A DNA stretch of 64,000 bases, taken from contig JAEMBT020000003.1 of assembly GCA_018873245.2 (NCBI GenBank), positions 7,831,843-7,895,842 on the forward strand, read 5' to 3'. Below the pieces are notes generated by a model. That model did not search any database and was not told the origin of the DNA. It was given only the letters and a program-made list of their open reading frames with translations. Below are positions 14,601-26,351 of this stretch, piece by piece. The stretch's first letter is position 1. Every line of letters starts with the position of its first letter. The stretch comes from Archegozetes longisetosus. Lineage: Eukaryota; Arthropoda; Arachnida; Sarcoptiformes; Trhypochthoniidae. The position numbers and the translations under genes were made by a program.

Positions 14601-17050
14601 AGCACTTCAAAAATTAGGCCAAATTAAGTAAATGCTATTAATGAAAAGATTTTAATTAAAATTTGAATTATTTATTGAAAAACTTTGTAGCAATGCTACC
14701 AACTTTCACTTTGGCATGGATCTTGCTAATTTATCAAGTAATTCAATCAAGAACTGACTAAAGTTGAAAAATCAAATTATTTAAATTAGCAAATAAGATT
14801 GTCATGGTATAGTAGTAACCAATAGTGAATAGTAAACAAATCAACAAATTTATCTAACAACTGATCAATATAATTTAGTCACTAGTGCTACATTTTAATC
14901 TTTCATAGTGTTGTGCTAATGTTTCTTTATAATTTTCTGAACCCACTCAAACTTTCTGAATTTGGATTTAGGTCCTTAAAAGATTTTATCAACCAATGCC
15001 GAAATTCGATGAATCAATAGATATGAATAATTAAAATGAATAGTGATATTATTAAGAATAAAATAAAAGCTTTCCTGCCAGCTTCTCAAATGAATCTGAA
15101 ATGAATATTCTATAGTGTTTCTGGTCGAAGTACAGGTAAACAAGTTCTACTAACTTTGACGATCTGACAATCGTATTGATAATAGTACTATTTTTGTACT
15201 AGTGCACTCGATAATATAGAAACCTAGTTTAGAAAAAGATATATCATAGATACTTTTGATAGTTCCTATAAACAAAATAAAATATTTCGCTTATCACGGA
15301 ATAAACGACAGTCTATAAAAACGCTCTTTGATATGGTTAGCTCAACATGATAGGCAAGTTTAGGTAACAAATACAGCTAAACTTATCTAACTTGAGCATG
15401 CGGTTAAGTGCTTTTTAAAAATTAAATCAATTCCTAGGAAATCAAAATTTATTTTATACTTTTAAAAATAACTTAACTACCTGTTTAAATTAGAAAACTG
15501 TAAACGAAAACAGTTGTTTAACTGTAAAAAAATTGCAGATGGTCAAATTTAGAATATCATACTGTTAGCATGAGCTTATAGGCATCAGTCAGACAATAAC
15601 ACTCACTATTAGGCCAGAGTGTGCTTAAGTTCTCGTTTGAAGTTACAACTTTCAAGTTCTCAAAGATCTAGAGTACGTTTAAACTTTAGCATTTGTAATA
15701 TTGATATACATCTACTCTTAAATAGGCTTTTGTTGCTTTTTCTCAAACATGAGTTCTTCTTGTGGGAATTTATATGGGATTATAATAGAGTGTCGTTCAT
15801 GGCAATGAATATACAAGTATGGATTTTTTAAAACTAAAGTTTATGTACAAGTTATGAGAGCATTGAAGTTTCTACTCATTTCAATCTGACTTTTCTCTAT
15901 CATTCTTCATTCGTAAATTGTCAAGAGCTTAATGTAGAATGGCTCGAACCCACTCAAAATATTATTATCGTTTCGTTAGAATAGACTATAATCGTCTTAA
16001 CATCTCTCATTATCGCAATTCATAACATCAATTAACTTGTTTTTAGAATAAAATAAATTTTCAAATCTTGTCAGCAGTTTTTTTACGTTTACACAAATTA
16101 TTGAATAGTGCACAAAGCTTGATACCACTTTATATAGTTTTAATGCTTCAAAAGAATTAATTTACGTGATAAATTTACTTTTTTCAGATTGTGCTCTAAT
16201 TAAAAGCTTTTCAATATTTTCTCATCTGTTTATTATTTTTTGCACTGATTTAAGAGCTCGCGAGACGAAATTTTAGTAAAAATGCTTCTACTTGTCAAGT
16301 ATAATGAAAATATGAGGGTAACGATTCGTTGCCTATTGTTCCCTTAAGTGTGTTAGACTACTGTTTAATAAAGAGTTTCTGTCATTTAATATTACTGTGT
16401 AATCATAACGATAGCATTATCTGTATATTTTCTGTTTTTATACCAATATTTTCTAATACTTCTAAGTAGAAGTAGAGTACATCAAATATAAATTGATCAG
16501 TCTGCTTTACCATTACCAGTATTAATAATATGATATCGAAAAATTTATTTAATAATAATGAGAGAGAAACATGCACTCTCATTATTTATGGTTAATATAC
16601 ATTAATTTCAAAATAGTTGAGACTATTTCATTTCAACCATATTTCATATATCTTTTTTCTTCTAAAAGTTTGTTTTTACAGTGAAAGCTTTGAGAAATTT
16701 TGTCCGATATTTAGATCACTAAATGATATTTCTATTTTTCAGAAATCAACTTCAAGATAATCGCCCTTAGTAAGGGGTTTAAAAGTATTTCAGATTTAAT
16801 CTTTTACTGTTTCAATGCCTTTCCAATAAGAGTTGCAAACTTATCCATATTGTCAAATGAACTTAAAGTAAAAAATAACGCGACTTAGTTTTTTCCTATG
16901 ATCAATCTGAATATAGTTTTTGAGCAAGTATAAACCTCAAATTATAGCGAATCAATACCTGAAAATACTCTAAACAGGACTCATTCAAAATTTTTACGTA
17001 AAATTTCTTATTGAACAACCATTTACCGGATCACTGAGCGAGAGAAGTAT
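11700..17050. other. intergenic, no gene seen
   Basis: AT-rich with no supported gene. An open frame at 15619-15831 (+) has no recognisable features. A 9-bp hairpin (ATACCCGCA / TGCGGGTAT) lies near 14036-14067. An 11-bp stem is listed separately at 16554. Confidence 0.55.
16554..16586. repeat. short perfect hairpin
   Basis: AATAATGAGAG and CTCTCATTATT form a perfect 11-bp stem around an 11-nt loop. It stands alone, and no gene lies near enough to assign a role. Confidence 0.6.
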
Positions 17051-17054
17051 AATC

Positions 17055-17253
17055 GAAACTTTATCTGAAAGTTGTGGATAAAATGAAACAATGTTTCAAG
17101 TCAGAACCGAAAACAACATCACTGCACGTATAATCAGATACAACCGTTTAATCTATTAAACTATTACATACTTTAAGTAATGGTTTGTTAACTTTAACTT
17201 TTCATATACACTGTTTAGTTTTCTACACCATACACTTTTCAGGTAAAGTTTCA
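17055..17253 (+). mobile_element. MITE family A, copy 2
   Basis: A ~199-bp copy in the same orientation as copy 1. The left end GAAACTTTATCTGAAA is complementary to the right end TTTTCAGGTAAAGTTTC. The block AACTTTTCATATACACTG near 17198 is shared with copy 1. The middle contains CCGAAAACAAC, also found (inverted) in copy 3. Non-coding. Confidence 0.8.
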
Positions 17254-17259
17254 ACTGAA

Positions 17260-19338
17260 GCTATTTAACATATTAGTATTTTTATTACTTTACAAACTGT
17301 AAATGATAGTCAGAAAACGACACACTTTGTGAATGAGATTTAGTTCCTCTATTAGAATGAATGGCTCAATAAAGTTGGAAATATAAACATGAAACCAAGT
17401 GGAGTCTATTTGTGCGATATAGAATGAGAAAAGCAATATTCGTGAAATATGTGCCATGGCTTCGTTATAAGACACATAAAGTATGAGTTTGATTGCAACA
17501 TGAGAATTGAAATTTGTTCTCTCTATTATTTGCTAATACATCTACAGTACTTTTGCCCATATTTTACTTTCTTTTACTATGCTCTACAAAATTTTAATCG
17601 GATTCCCTTTTTTCGATGCAACTAATAAAAAGCTCTTCAATAGCTTTCAATATTACTACTAATTCGTGCTCAATCAGCAAATATGGCTTAAGTCATGAGA
17701 TTAGTCTCAAATCTGTTCGCGTACTAAAAGCCTAAAGTAATACTAACTCCTGAATAATTTAACTGATTTTTACATTAAAATATTCATCAAATGCATTAAA
17801 TTAGGATCTGCTTTGAATAAGAGTCTCGTCTTTAAGCTATAGAAAATATGATTGATGAAAAAATTGAATGTGGAAACTTAGGTGTTCACAATCCAAATAA
17901 ATGTTTAATTTTGAATAAAATTCTTAAAAGTGAGACAATAGCTATGCTGGCGCTCTATTGTGTCTTGTACAATCTCATACTTTTCCATACCGTTCCTCAG
18001 TCTTTTGATATTTTTCAAGTTGTTCGAAAATGTTGTCTTCTTTCATTCGAAAACATTCAGCTGACCAGAAATCAATTTGATTCCTCTATAATGAATTTAT
18101 GTTGTTCTGCTTTCACGTGAGAACCTGAACAGTTTGATGATAGTATTGAACTTTTACCTGCACATGTTTGTGCAGATTTAAGATTGAATAAACTACTTTC
18201 TTATTCTTACGTTTGAACTTCGGAAATAGATTTGAATAACTTATTTCAACTGAAATTTTGAGATCATTGAAAAAAGAGCAATAAAAGATGTGATTCATTG
18301 TTATTAGTATTTTTATGATTTAGATAGTCGTAAACAAACAGAAGCTTTTTTAATGATGCCCTAAAATATAGGCACTTAATATGCCCAAAATTATGATTTA
18401 TTCAGAGTTTACTTTTCAGAATTATATAAAGTCAGTGGGCACAGCGTCTCATATGTTGATCGTTCTTTTAATCCTATGAATTCATCACTAAATTTCGTTA
18501 TATCCTATTCTAGTGTTTTAATATGTATACGAACTTTGGTAAATAAAGTTACTCTCAAAGTATATAAAAATAGTATATTCTTAAGATTAACAGAAGGAAA
18601 AACTATTACAATCTGAATGATAAATAGTTAAAAGTTACTCAACTTTCCAAGTTTAATCATAATGGTTGTGAATCCATTTATCTCTACTTATTAATCATTA
18701 TCATTAAACTTAGAAAGTAATACTTTACTATTTATTTTACTGGTTAAGAGAAAAGATGCTATTTTTGATTAGCCTGAAAACACGCTTACCTGCATAAAAC
18801 TGTCATTCTGTTTGTATTAATCAACATTAAGTATGTGCTATTCAGGGAAGATCAGTAGATCCCAATTATAGACTTTCTTCTCTTAGAAGCATCAAAGTAA
18901 TGATAATTCCTATAAAATGAAATATTTGTTTTTGTGCAGATGATTGTACGCTGTGAGGCTAATCAGAAAGTTGCTATTAATGCAGGTAGTACCGAAATTG
19001 CAGGTGTCTTCGTATATAAAGATATATTAAACCTCTAAATGCAACTGCACTAAGCCGAAAAGTTATTTCAAATGAATTAATAATAATACAAACACGAAAG
19101 AAAAATATTTCAAACTAAACCAAAATAGTCTTCCACTAGCTTTAATGACAATCAAAATGACTTATGGATTGAAAAACATTAAGTATTTCACTGTTTTTAA
19201 TACAACTCGTCGTCTGATTACTTCACTTAAAGATATCTGAAATAAACTTTTAAGAAGTAAAAAAAGAAACTAAAATGGAAAAGATGATACATAAGATTTG
19301 GATATTATGACAAAAAATAGAATGTTTTGTGCATCAAA
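17260..19338. other. intergenic, no gene seen
   Basis: AT-rich. Small open frames at 17290-17475 (-), 17848-18120 (+) and 18113-18298 (-) overlap or lack motifs and are probably chance. A 3' splice-like site (TTTTTGTGCAG at ~18941) followed by a donor-like CAG/GTAGT at ~18988 could mark a 5' untranslated exon of the prohormone gene, but this is unsupported. Confidence 0.5.
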
Positions 19339-19345
19339 TATAAAG
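19339..19345 (+). promoter_or_regulatory. possible TATA box of prohormone gene
   Basis: TATAAAG lies 38 nt upstream of the ATG at 19383. Usual TATA-to-start spacing would leave a 5' leader of only about 10-15 nt, so this is a weak call in an AT-rich background. Confidence 0.25.
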
Positions 19346-19382
19346 GTTTTATAAGAAAGCTGATGCCATTGGGAATATCTTA

Positions 19383-19892
19383 ATGGAACAGTGCATTACT
19401 TTATATTTATTCTTTCTTTTCATTTCGTACTGTATAGACAATACCGTAGGGGAAACCAGATATGAAGATGACACGAAAGTTGCACTCGCAGAGATGAACA
19501 AACTGTTCCGACATCTATTTCCTCTGGTTCCAGATAAGGCACATTATATATGGAAAGCTAGTCATCTCGGAGGTTCCCTCACATTAAACCAACCCCGACA
19601 TCACACCACATATATAGAACATATTGAAAACCCTCCAACTATTATACGACACTCCATACCTCAAAGTGATTCTAATACTAATCTAAGAGATCAACAACAA
19701 TACGAAGAAGTTTCTGTTTCAGCCCCGACAAACCCGACACCGGTATTATCACCAATTTTGGCAAATAATCATGTCATCAAATCTGGACGACGAATGCAAG
19801 CGCCACCACTAGGAAAAAGAGGTCCTGAATGTATGAGAAAATGTATAGCACAAGGAGTTCTGCATCCCGTGCAGTGTCACTCTCTCTGTTAA
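19383..19892 (+). CDS. secreted prohormone ending in a four-cysteine peptide
   Basis: Encodes 169 residues in one exon. Residues 1-23 form a signal peptide (hydrophobic LYLFFLFISY core). A low-complexity linker follows, then processing sites: GRR at 135-137, GKR at 144-146. Cleavage would release a short peptide MQAPPL with a Gly donor for C-terminal amidation, then a 23-residue peptide, residues 147-169, ending at the stop codon. That peptide has cysteines at 150, 154, 165 and 169, spaced C-x3-C-x10-C-x3-C, with the core CMRKCIAQGVLHPVQC. The layout is that of a neuropeptide or peptide-hormone precursor. I do not recognise the family; a helical hairpin held by two disulfides is the structural guess. 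An antimicrobial or other secreted role is possible. The codons look non-random and the protein ends exactly on the last cysteine. Confidence 0.8.
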   Translation: MEQCITLYLFFLFISYCIDNTVGETRYEDDTKVALAEMNKLFRHLFPLVPDKAHYIWKASHLGGSLTLNQPRHHTTYIEHIENPPTIIRHSIPQSDSNTNLRDQQQYEEVSVSAPTNPTPVLSPILANNHVIKSGRRMQAPPLGKRGPECMRKCIAQGVLHPVQCHSLC

Positions 19893-20334
19893 TTTGTTAT
19901 GATCTTCTTTTCTGATACTATTCTTGTAAGTTTTACTCTCATTCCTAGATCTAACTTAACTTAATTATTAGGTAATATCGCTTTTCTAATCTTTTTAGGT
20001 GGAAGTCATCCGACGTCACTGATTGTCCAAAGACTCCAACTATAACTTATTGATATAACAGATGGCAAACTCCTTGCATGTTATCTCATACCTATTACCG
20101 ATTTAATGGATTCTATGGATTTTATTCCTCTATACATAAAATTGAATATGTTCTCAGTTTAAGCGAAAAACCGGAAAAATATTAGCACTTTAGTCGCAAT
20201 AATACTTGATTTAATAACCCAAAACTTTCTTAATTTCGATTCTGGTATTGATGTTTTCAGTTAATGACAATGGAGAACATGTTGAACACATTGTCACTGC
20301 CAATAGTCATAAATTCCTGATTCTGTTTTCTCCT
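19893..20334. other. probable 3' region of the prohormone gene
   Basis: No second coding exon is apparent. The nearest clear AATAAA motifs are at about 20479-20490, so a 3' UTR could include the dinucleotide tract at 20335-20395. Confidence 0.4.
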
Positions 20335-20345
20335 ACTCTCTCTCT

Positions 20346-20394
<49 letters not shown>

Positions 20395-20395
20395 T
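20335..20395 (+). repeat. (CT)n microsatellite
   Basis: About 60 bp of nearly pure CT repeats with a few CCC interruptions near the ends. Probably in or just beyond the prohormone 3' UTR. Confidence 0.95.
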
Positions 20396-20399
20396 GCCG

Positions 20400-23040
20400 A
20401 GTTGTAAATGTTTGACCTCACACACTAAACTCTCTTATAAAACTTTGTTCGATCGCAGTTGTTGATTATAAACAAAAAAATAAATAAATAAAACAACTTT
20501 AAATGTAGTTTGACTTGCTTTGTAATAAGTTTAGTCTGCAAAGTGAAAATTGATAATAGAAATGGTATGTCAAATATTATAATTAGTCCGAATTTTGCAT
20601 TAGTATGATAACAGTAGTAAAAGTAGATTAATTTGATCACTAAATCATAAAGGACTTTGTGTTTGTTGTTATTATGTTGCAAACGTAGTTGCCATTATGA
20701 GCACTATTTCATAATAAAAATTCTTGTTGACAGATGTTTTCCAGTATTGTTCATAATTTATTACTACAACTGTTGCAATAGTCATTGTGGCTTAAATAAT
20801 GTATAAACTATTTTTTCTGTAATTTAATGACTTGAGTAAAACTTAAGTTACAGATATACCCGTTATCACTTTCATTCATATTGTTCGAGTTTAGGTGCAT
20901 TAACGAGGCTGCATTCGACTCTTTTGGACCTATAAGTCTAGACCCATATATACATTTTGATTCAACGATATGCTAATCAAATTGTTTAACTTTTATGATC
21001 AAATAATCCGATTTTACTGAGAGAAAATCTTGCGTAAGCACCGACAACTTTGATACAAAAACAAATCCTTCTTTTTAAACTACATTGATTTAAAAGTTTG
21101 CATTTCGGAATTTTTTTGAAGTACATAGAAAAACACTAAACTTGAAACTCTAACTTAACCTGATTAGCGGTTACTCAAAAAGAAACAGTTTACTCAATTT
21201 GTTTTTTGGAAAAATACATAAGTAATAAGTTGACAGCAGCCACGAGTAAGTATTTTAGTATCAATTTCATGAAAATGACGATATTTCTGACGTCAAGTGC
21301 AATTTGCTACTCGACATTACAGAATACAGATTGTAAAAGAAGTTTCAAGCTTAATATACAAACGCTGAAGATACAATCAAAATATTTTCATTGTTGTATA
21401 GCATTAGCATCTCCCACAACCATTGACTAAGTATGATAACATTCTGATGAACCAAATTTAAATTGCACCAATTCCAATGAACTCAATTGGAGCATGAAAA
21501 TGTAAACATTTTTTGGAAGTCAAAAGGCACAAATTGTCGATTTTGTAGAAGTGACCGATTGTGGCAAATCTAAGTAAGCTTATTACGGACATATACCACT
21601 ATGCTTCCGCTTTATAGAAAACAGTCAAATTTTGGCGTTAACATTAAGACAACTTTGTAACAGCTTTAAAGGTAAAGTCAGTTTTACCACTTACTTCAGG
21701 TAAACTTTAATTTGGTAATACCTGCTATGTTGAACATAGGTCGGCACCATAGATTGTGTTCAAATTAGAGAGATCTTCAATCAATATAGCCATTCAAATG
21801 ATAAGGACTGAAAACTACGTATACATATTTGATTAAATAAAACTTGAGTGAATTTTCTCTTGTTTTACTTGGTTTAAGTTGTCTTGTAAAAACTATTCCA
21901 CGTGAGAATCAGTTATATCTAGATAAACAGAATATGATCTTTTTCTGTTTATTCAAGTTAATTACTTTGATATTTCAATACTAACAAAAATTTTATGCAA
22001 TCTGTACCTCATGTTCAAGATGGCAAGTAAAGAAGTTTTTATATAATGGGAAAGTATGAATTGGAGTATGAGTTTATATTGAACATAGAGAGACTATTCA
22101 ATATAAGGAGGTTTCAACATAGACAAGTTTATCTGTAACTGAATGAATAAACACTTGTGTATTAAACGTCATATGGAGGTCCTGGTACCATATAACAGTT
22201 TGTCAATAGTTTTGAACTAGTTTCATAAAAACCTATGTTTACAAATAAAGTACGCATTTTGGGTTCTTCCAAATTCTTAAAATTATTATCATACACTAAA
22301 TTGTAACAAATATTAATGGTATATTTAATTGAACAACCTCCCATACTATTCAATAGATCAGTTACACGGCTACAACTGTCATTTAAGATATGAGGTCAAA
22401 TGCTTCTGGTTATAAACTTATTTTAGTAACTTCATTTTGATAAAATGTCTCGTTTTCCAACTGAGTTCACTTGATCCAATGGCGTGAAAAATGGTTTGGA
22501 GGATTGTTGTAGCATTTAGGTTTTGTTTATAAAACACGTAGAGTACTACTACTAGTACGTTTCGTGTGTACAGCTAAAGACTAAATTTCCCAAGAGTTTT
22601 GCTGATAATTAGTAAAAACTCACTCTGCGCCTCAATTCAGTTAAACAAAAGTTTGTTACCTGCTATTAATGTCTGAAAATGAAAATCGAAGAAAGCTTGA
22701 GGTGTAATTTGTGCTTATTAATAAACATAACATTACTAGTAAACATAATTTTAGTCATACTGTGATTATTTTCATATCACATTTTAAAGAAACAATGCTT
22801 TAAAACAAAATAAATCTTCCTTAGTACTTAACTCATAAGAGTTAAAAAATTTCTAAAATAAATATTTGCTTCAAACTTTGTGTTTGTCTGTCATTTATGA
22901 AATTTTGAGATTATGAGTGCTTTACTTAAAAAGTTTAGCCTTAAAGTTCGCTTCTATCTCTTAGAGAATTTCAAACTAGTTAACTATATCTGTACTCCTT
23001 ATATGTAAAGATTTGTAGAATCGGTTTAGCAGTATCTTAC
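20400..23040. other. intergenic, no gene seen
   Basis: AT-rich. Open frames at 20425-20682 (-), 21206-21430 (+) and 22162-22353 (-) have no recognisable domains and no supporting splice structure. Confidence 0.55.
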
Positions 23041-23133
23041 GCTCAATACCCCGAATATAACCGCCGAACTTAAAGCATAACTTTCGGCTTAAGCTTCTAT
23101 AAAGCCGAGTAAAACTAGAAAAGGTCTATTTTT

Positions 23134-23244
23134 ATGTGTATGGCTCGTGGAAGTACTGATGCTGAACGTTTTTTCAGTAAACTAAGATATCTCAAAGATG
23201 AAAGACGGACGAACATGAACGAAGAACTCTTGGAATGCAAATGA
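23134..23244 (+). pseudogene. hAT transposase C-terminal relic
   Basis: A short frame reads GSTDAERFFSKLRYLKDERR, then TNMNEELLECK and a stop. This fits the C-terminal dimerisation segment of hAT-superfamily transposases (pattern S/T-x-x-E-R-x-F-S-x-L-K...R, then N-x-x-x-E-x-L). No zinc-finger or catalytic part was found nearby, so it is a fragment. Related segments flank it on both sides in direct orientation (about 23051-23095 and 23322-23365, each with GAATAT(A/G)ACCGCC followed by TCGGCTT), which may be pieces of the same element. Confidence 0.7.
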
Positions 23245-23474
23245 TATTGTGTTTTAACTGTCATATCGAAGGTAAATTCGCTGATTATTAGAAATTTTAA
23301 TTTTATCCCTTTTATATTTACGCCGAATATGACCGCCCAGTTTTTGGAAAATCTCTCGGCTTTAACTCAACTCGGAATAAAATCGCCTTGCTTGCATTTT
23401 ACCTTTCGCCTTTTACTTACGCCGATTTCGCAAGTCTATATTTATATGTTAGACTTGAAACTTACTTTAAAACC

Positions 23475-23692
23475 CATATGGAACTTTATCTGAAAAATGT
23501 ACGGCATAGAAAACTAAACAGTGTATACAAAAATTCAAAGTTAACAAAACTATTATCTAAACTTTGCAATAACTTAATGGATATAAACAGTAATATTAAA
23601 AGTACAGACACGTTGTCTTTCGGTTTTGACTTTATTGGTATCAGTATTGTTTCATTTTGTTTACCATATATTTTCAGGCGATGTTTCATATG
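23475..23692 (-). mobile_element. MITE family A, copy 3 (inverted)
   Basis: A ~217-bp copy in the opposite orientation to copies 1 and 2. The ends CATATGGAACTTTATCTGAA and TTTTCAGGCGATGTTTCATATG are inverted repeats. AAACTAAACAGTGTATAC at ~23512 is the complement of the block shared by the other copies. It explains the open frames read here on both strands (23388-23753 + and 23486-23743 -), which should not be taken as genes. Confidence 0.8.
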
Positions 23693-23699
23693 TTGTCGC

Positions 23700-26190
23700 A
23701 GATCGCGATCATGTTTCAAATCAGTTATGATTGACAAATGCACTAAAGAGTGATTAGTGAAAAGAAAATATACAGTAAGACTACACTGAAACGCAGGATT
23801 ATTATGAAAGTATGAAAGTCTTATGTAGATTGTGCTGCAATAAGAAGTGGATCTTTAGGTCAGCTCTATCAAAACTGAGCGTATCTCGATTCTAGTTAGA
23901 ATTAAACGTACAATTGAAACTAACATCTCTAATAAACTTGGGAGCGATTCACATTTTCCTTAAATATCACTTTACATTGAAACCAAACTTCTAGCAAATA
24001 TTGCATAAGCTTATGCTTCAACAATCATGAATAGCGCGCCAATCACAAAATACTATTGAAATAAGAATTAGAATTAGCTGAACATTATTTCTGAAGCTAA
24101 AAGATTCAAAATACTGAGTTTATAAAACTGAATAAATATTTGATACACACGAGAGTTTGTATTAGTGATTATTTGTTTTGGAAAAAAAAGCAGCTCCTGG
24201 TCCTGTGAGTCAATAAATTCTTCTACAGACCAATAAGTTTCAAGTATCAAGACATGAATTTACGCGAAAATGCCATGAAGTCCACCATTTTCCAATCAAA
24301 AAGGATTGACGCACATTTCGAAGGCAAAATTTGATTGCCGATTCTATCATCAAAAGGTTAAGTAAAACAGACGCTGCTGAACCATTGCCAATCAACAGTT
24401 AGGCTCAATACCTTTAATTTGTCATGCCTTTCAATTCAATAAACCAATTGTAACTGTGTTTTTAAAGATTATAAAGAGTTAAACAAAAGTTTCGATAATC
24501 CAAATAATTTGTCTTTGAAAGTTTCAAACCAACTAAATGTCACAAGTGCCATGTTTATGAAGGTTTATAATCAAACCTTATAAATAAGGGAATACCACTT
24601 ATTGGTTTAATTTTCCAATTGGCTTTGATTTCGGAAGAACAGCCTTAGCAAACGCATAGAAATAAGATAGAGATAACTTACAAATTAAAGTTAATAAGAT
24701 TCAACATTATTGATCGGTTTCTAACAAATCAAAACTCTCTAGAAGCATTAATCTGAATTTAAATCAACCCTTAATAATCACACGTCTATCGTTTGAGTGT
24801 CAGAGTTTTATTATCAAATTAATGAAAAGCAAAACTTTCAAACATAACTTTAATGAATAGGTTTTTTAAACATAATTCTGATGTTTCATTTTTATTCATT
24901 TCTGGTTATATTTATTTGTCTTTTGATCAAACAATTGACGTAATAAAACTTGAGTTTTAGGAATAGAAACAGAATCTTCCGAATGCAGAGAACAGTGCCA
25001 TAACCACATATGCGGCTAAAGGGGCTACAGCCCCACCAGAGATTTTCAGAAAACTGTATGCAAAATACTTGACTAGTGCAACAACTGATTAGTTGACAAT
25101 CTTTAAAGCCGTGAAAAACTGGAATACTTTTCAAACGTCTTACTGTAGAAACATCATAAAACCTATAAATAAAAGACCTAGTCTTAGCTCCACCAGAGCT
25201 CAACCTGGTTACGGTACTGGCGGAGAATCATAAAAATTCACCTCATTTTACAATTTATTCGGAATATATTTCAGAATTATTTGCATATAGAAAATTGATC
25301 TCTAGAGACAGGCAAATAATTATCATATTCCTAAGAAGTATCTTGAAAAAGATTATTTAATTGTTCACAATTAAAATTTGTTTTTTGAATAAAGTCAAAT
25401 CAATACTGCAATCGTTCAAGGTTATGACTAGATCTGAACTTATTTTACTTTGACTAATAAATTAAACTTTTGATAGGCACAAGATTTTAGAGTTCAAACT
25501 TAAAAATCATTTGAGAGATAACTTGTTTCTAACTCTAAGCAAAAACCTAAGGCTGTACTTCTCAAATCAAAGTGAATTGGTGGCATCGAAGTAACCTTTA
25601 GTATTACTAACAAATTCCAGTCATCATTTTGTAATCTTTATTTGTGGCGATCAATATTCATGTATAACTTTTTGGTATCAATAATGAAAGAAAGTGCAGT
25701 GAACACTGTCAATAATTTAGTGTTAGTCAAAATGTTTTGCTGTTTCCGTCTAATGACGGAAGCACGCAAATTGACAAAGCTATTAAAAAAATAGTTAAAA
25801 CTGTAATCGTAAATCTGAATGATTTAGCATTACTTGGTGGAAATCAATATTGGACCGTTAACTTGACTAATAGTGTTAAATCTATACGTATAGGTCAAAT
25901 GTAACACAAGCTGAGTAGTCAGCTATTTTAATTCAAACATTGTATAAATTTGACTCAATGTACAATAAAAGAAACCACAGAATATTTCAAGTGTCGGTGT
26001 ATTATGCAATACTCGGCTTCTAGTAACCAAACCACGTCTTCAAAATGCTCTGAAACGAGCAATTTGAGTAAAATTTGGACACAAACTAGCGAGTGAAGAA
26101 TTACAGCAACTGTATAACTTGTCGCAACATTCAAAATACTCAAACTATTACAACAGATCACATAACAACTACTGGAAAATTAATAACTAA
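23700..26190. other. intergenic, no gene seen
   Basis: No supported gene. An open frame at 24892-25203 (-) has a Cys/Trp-rich stretch but no recognisable family. A hairpin TTCCGTC/GACGGAA lies at about 25743-25761. Confidence 0.5.
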
Positions 26191-26192
26191 AG

Positions 26193-26351
26193 ATGAAAAA
26201 GATGTACTACACAATCATTTTGATTTTGCCAATACTTTTCGGACTCGTAGTTTTTGTTTGTACTCTTATCTGTACTGATAGGGAAAAAAGAAGTCAAATC
26301 AAAAGAAAAGCTCAAACATTGAAGAAAGAAAACCAAGTTGGCAAAAGATAA
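26193..26351 (+). CDS. doubtful small single-pass membrane protein or gene relic
   Basis: A 52-residue open frame starting MKKMYYTIILILPILFGLVV: one clear membrane segment (about residues 5-28), then a short Lys/Arg-rich tail ending at a stop. An in-frame stop lies just upstream, so the ATG is the first possible one. Further coding-like pieces follow in other frames, e.g. PIGGKIVADVVGGSNQVWEI at ~26578 and NDQNEANHRSTEPQVD near 26900. They could be later exons of one membrane gene, or a decaying copy; I could not join them with good splice sites. No homology recognised. Confidence 0.3.
   Translation: MKKMYYTIILILPILFGLVVFVCTLICTDREKRSQIKRKAQTLKKENQVGKR

Noticed and set aside
18942-18987. possible 5' exon of the prohormone gene
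   Set aside because: Splice-like borders only; no way to confirm from sequence, and the prohormone ORF is complete without it.
23388-23753. 121-residue open frame and its antisense partner
   Set aside because: Both lie over MITE family A copy 3; the reading frames come from the inverted repeat sequence, not from a gene.
24892-25203. 103-residue minus-strand open frame with several Cys and Trp
   Set aside because: No recognisable family and no coding context; kept as non-coding.
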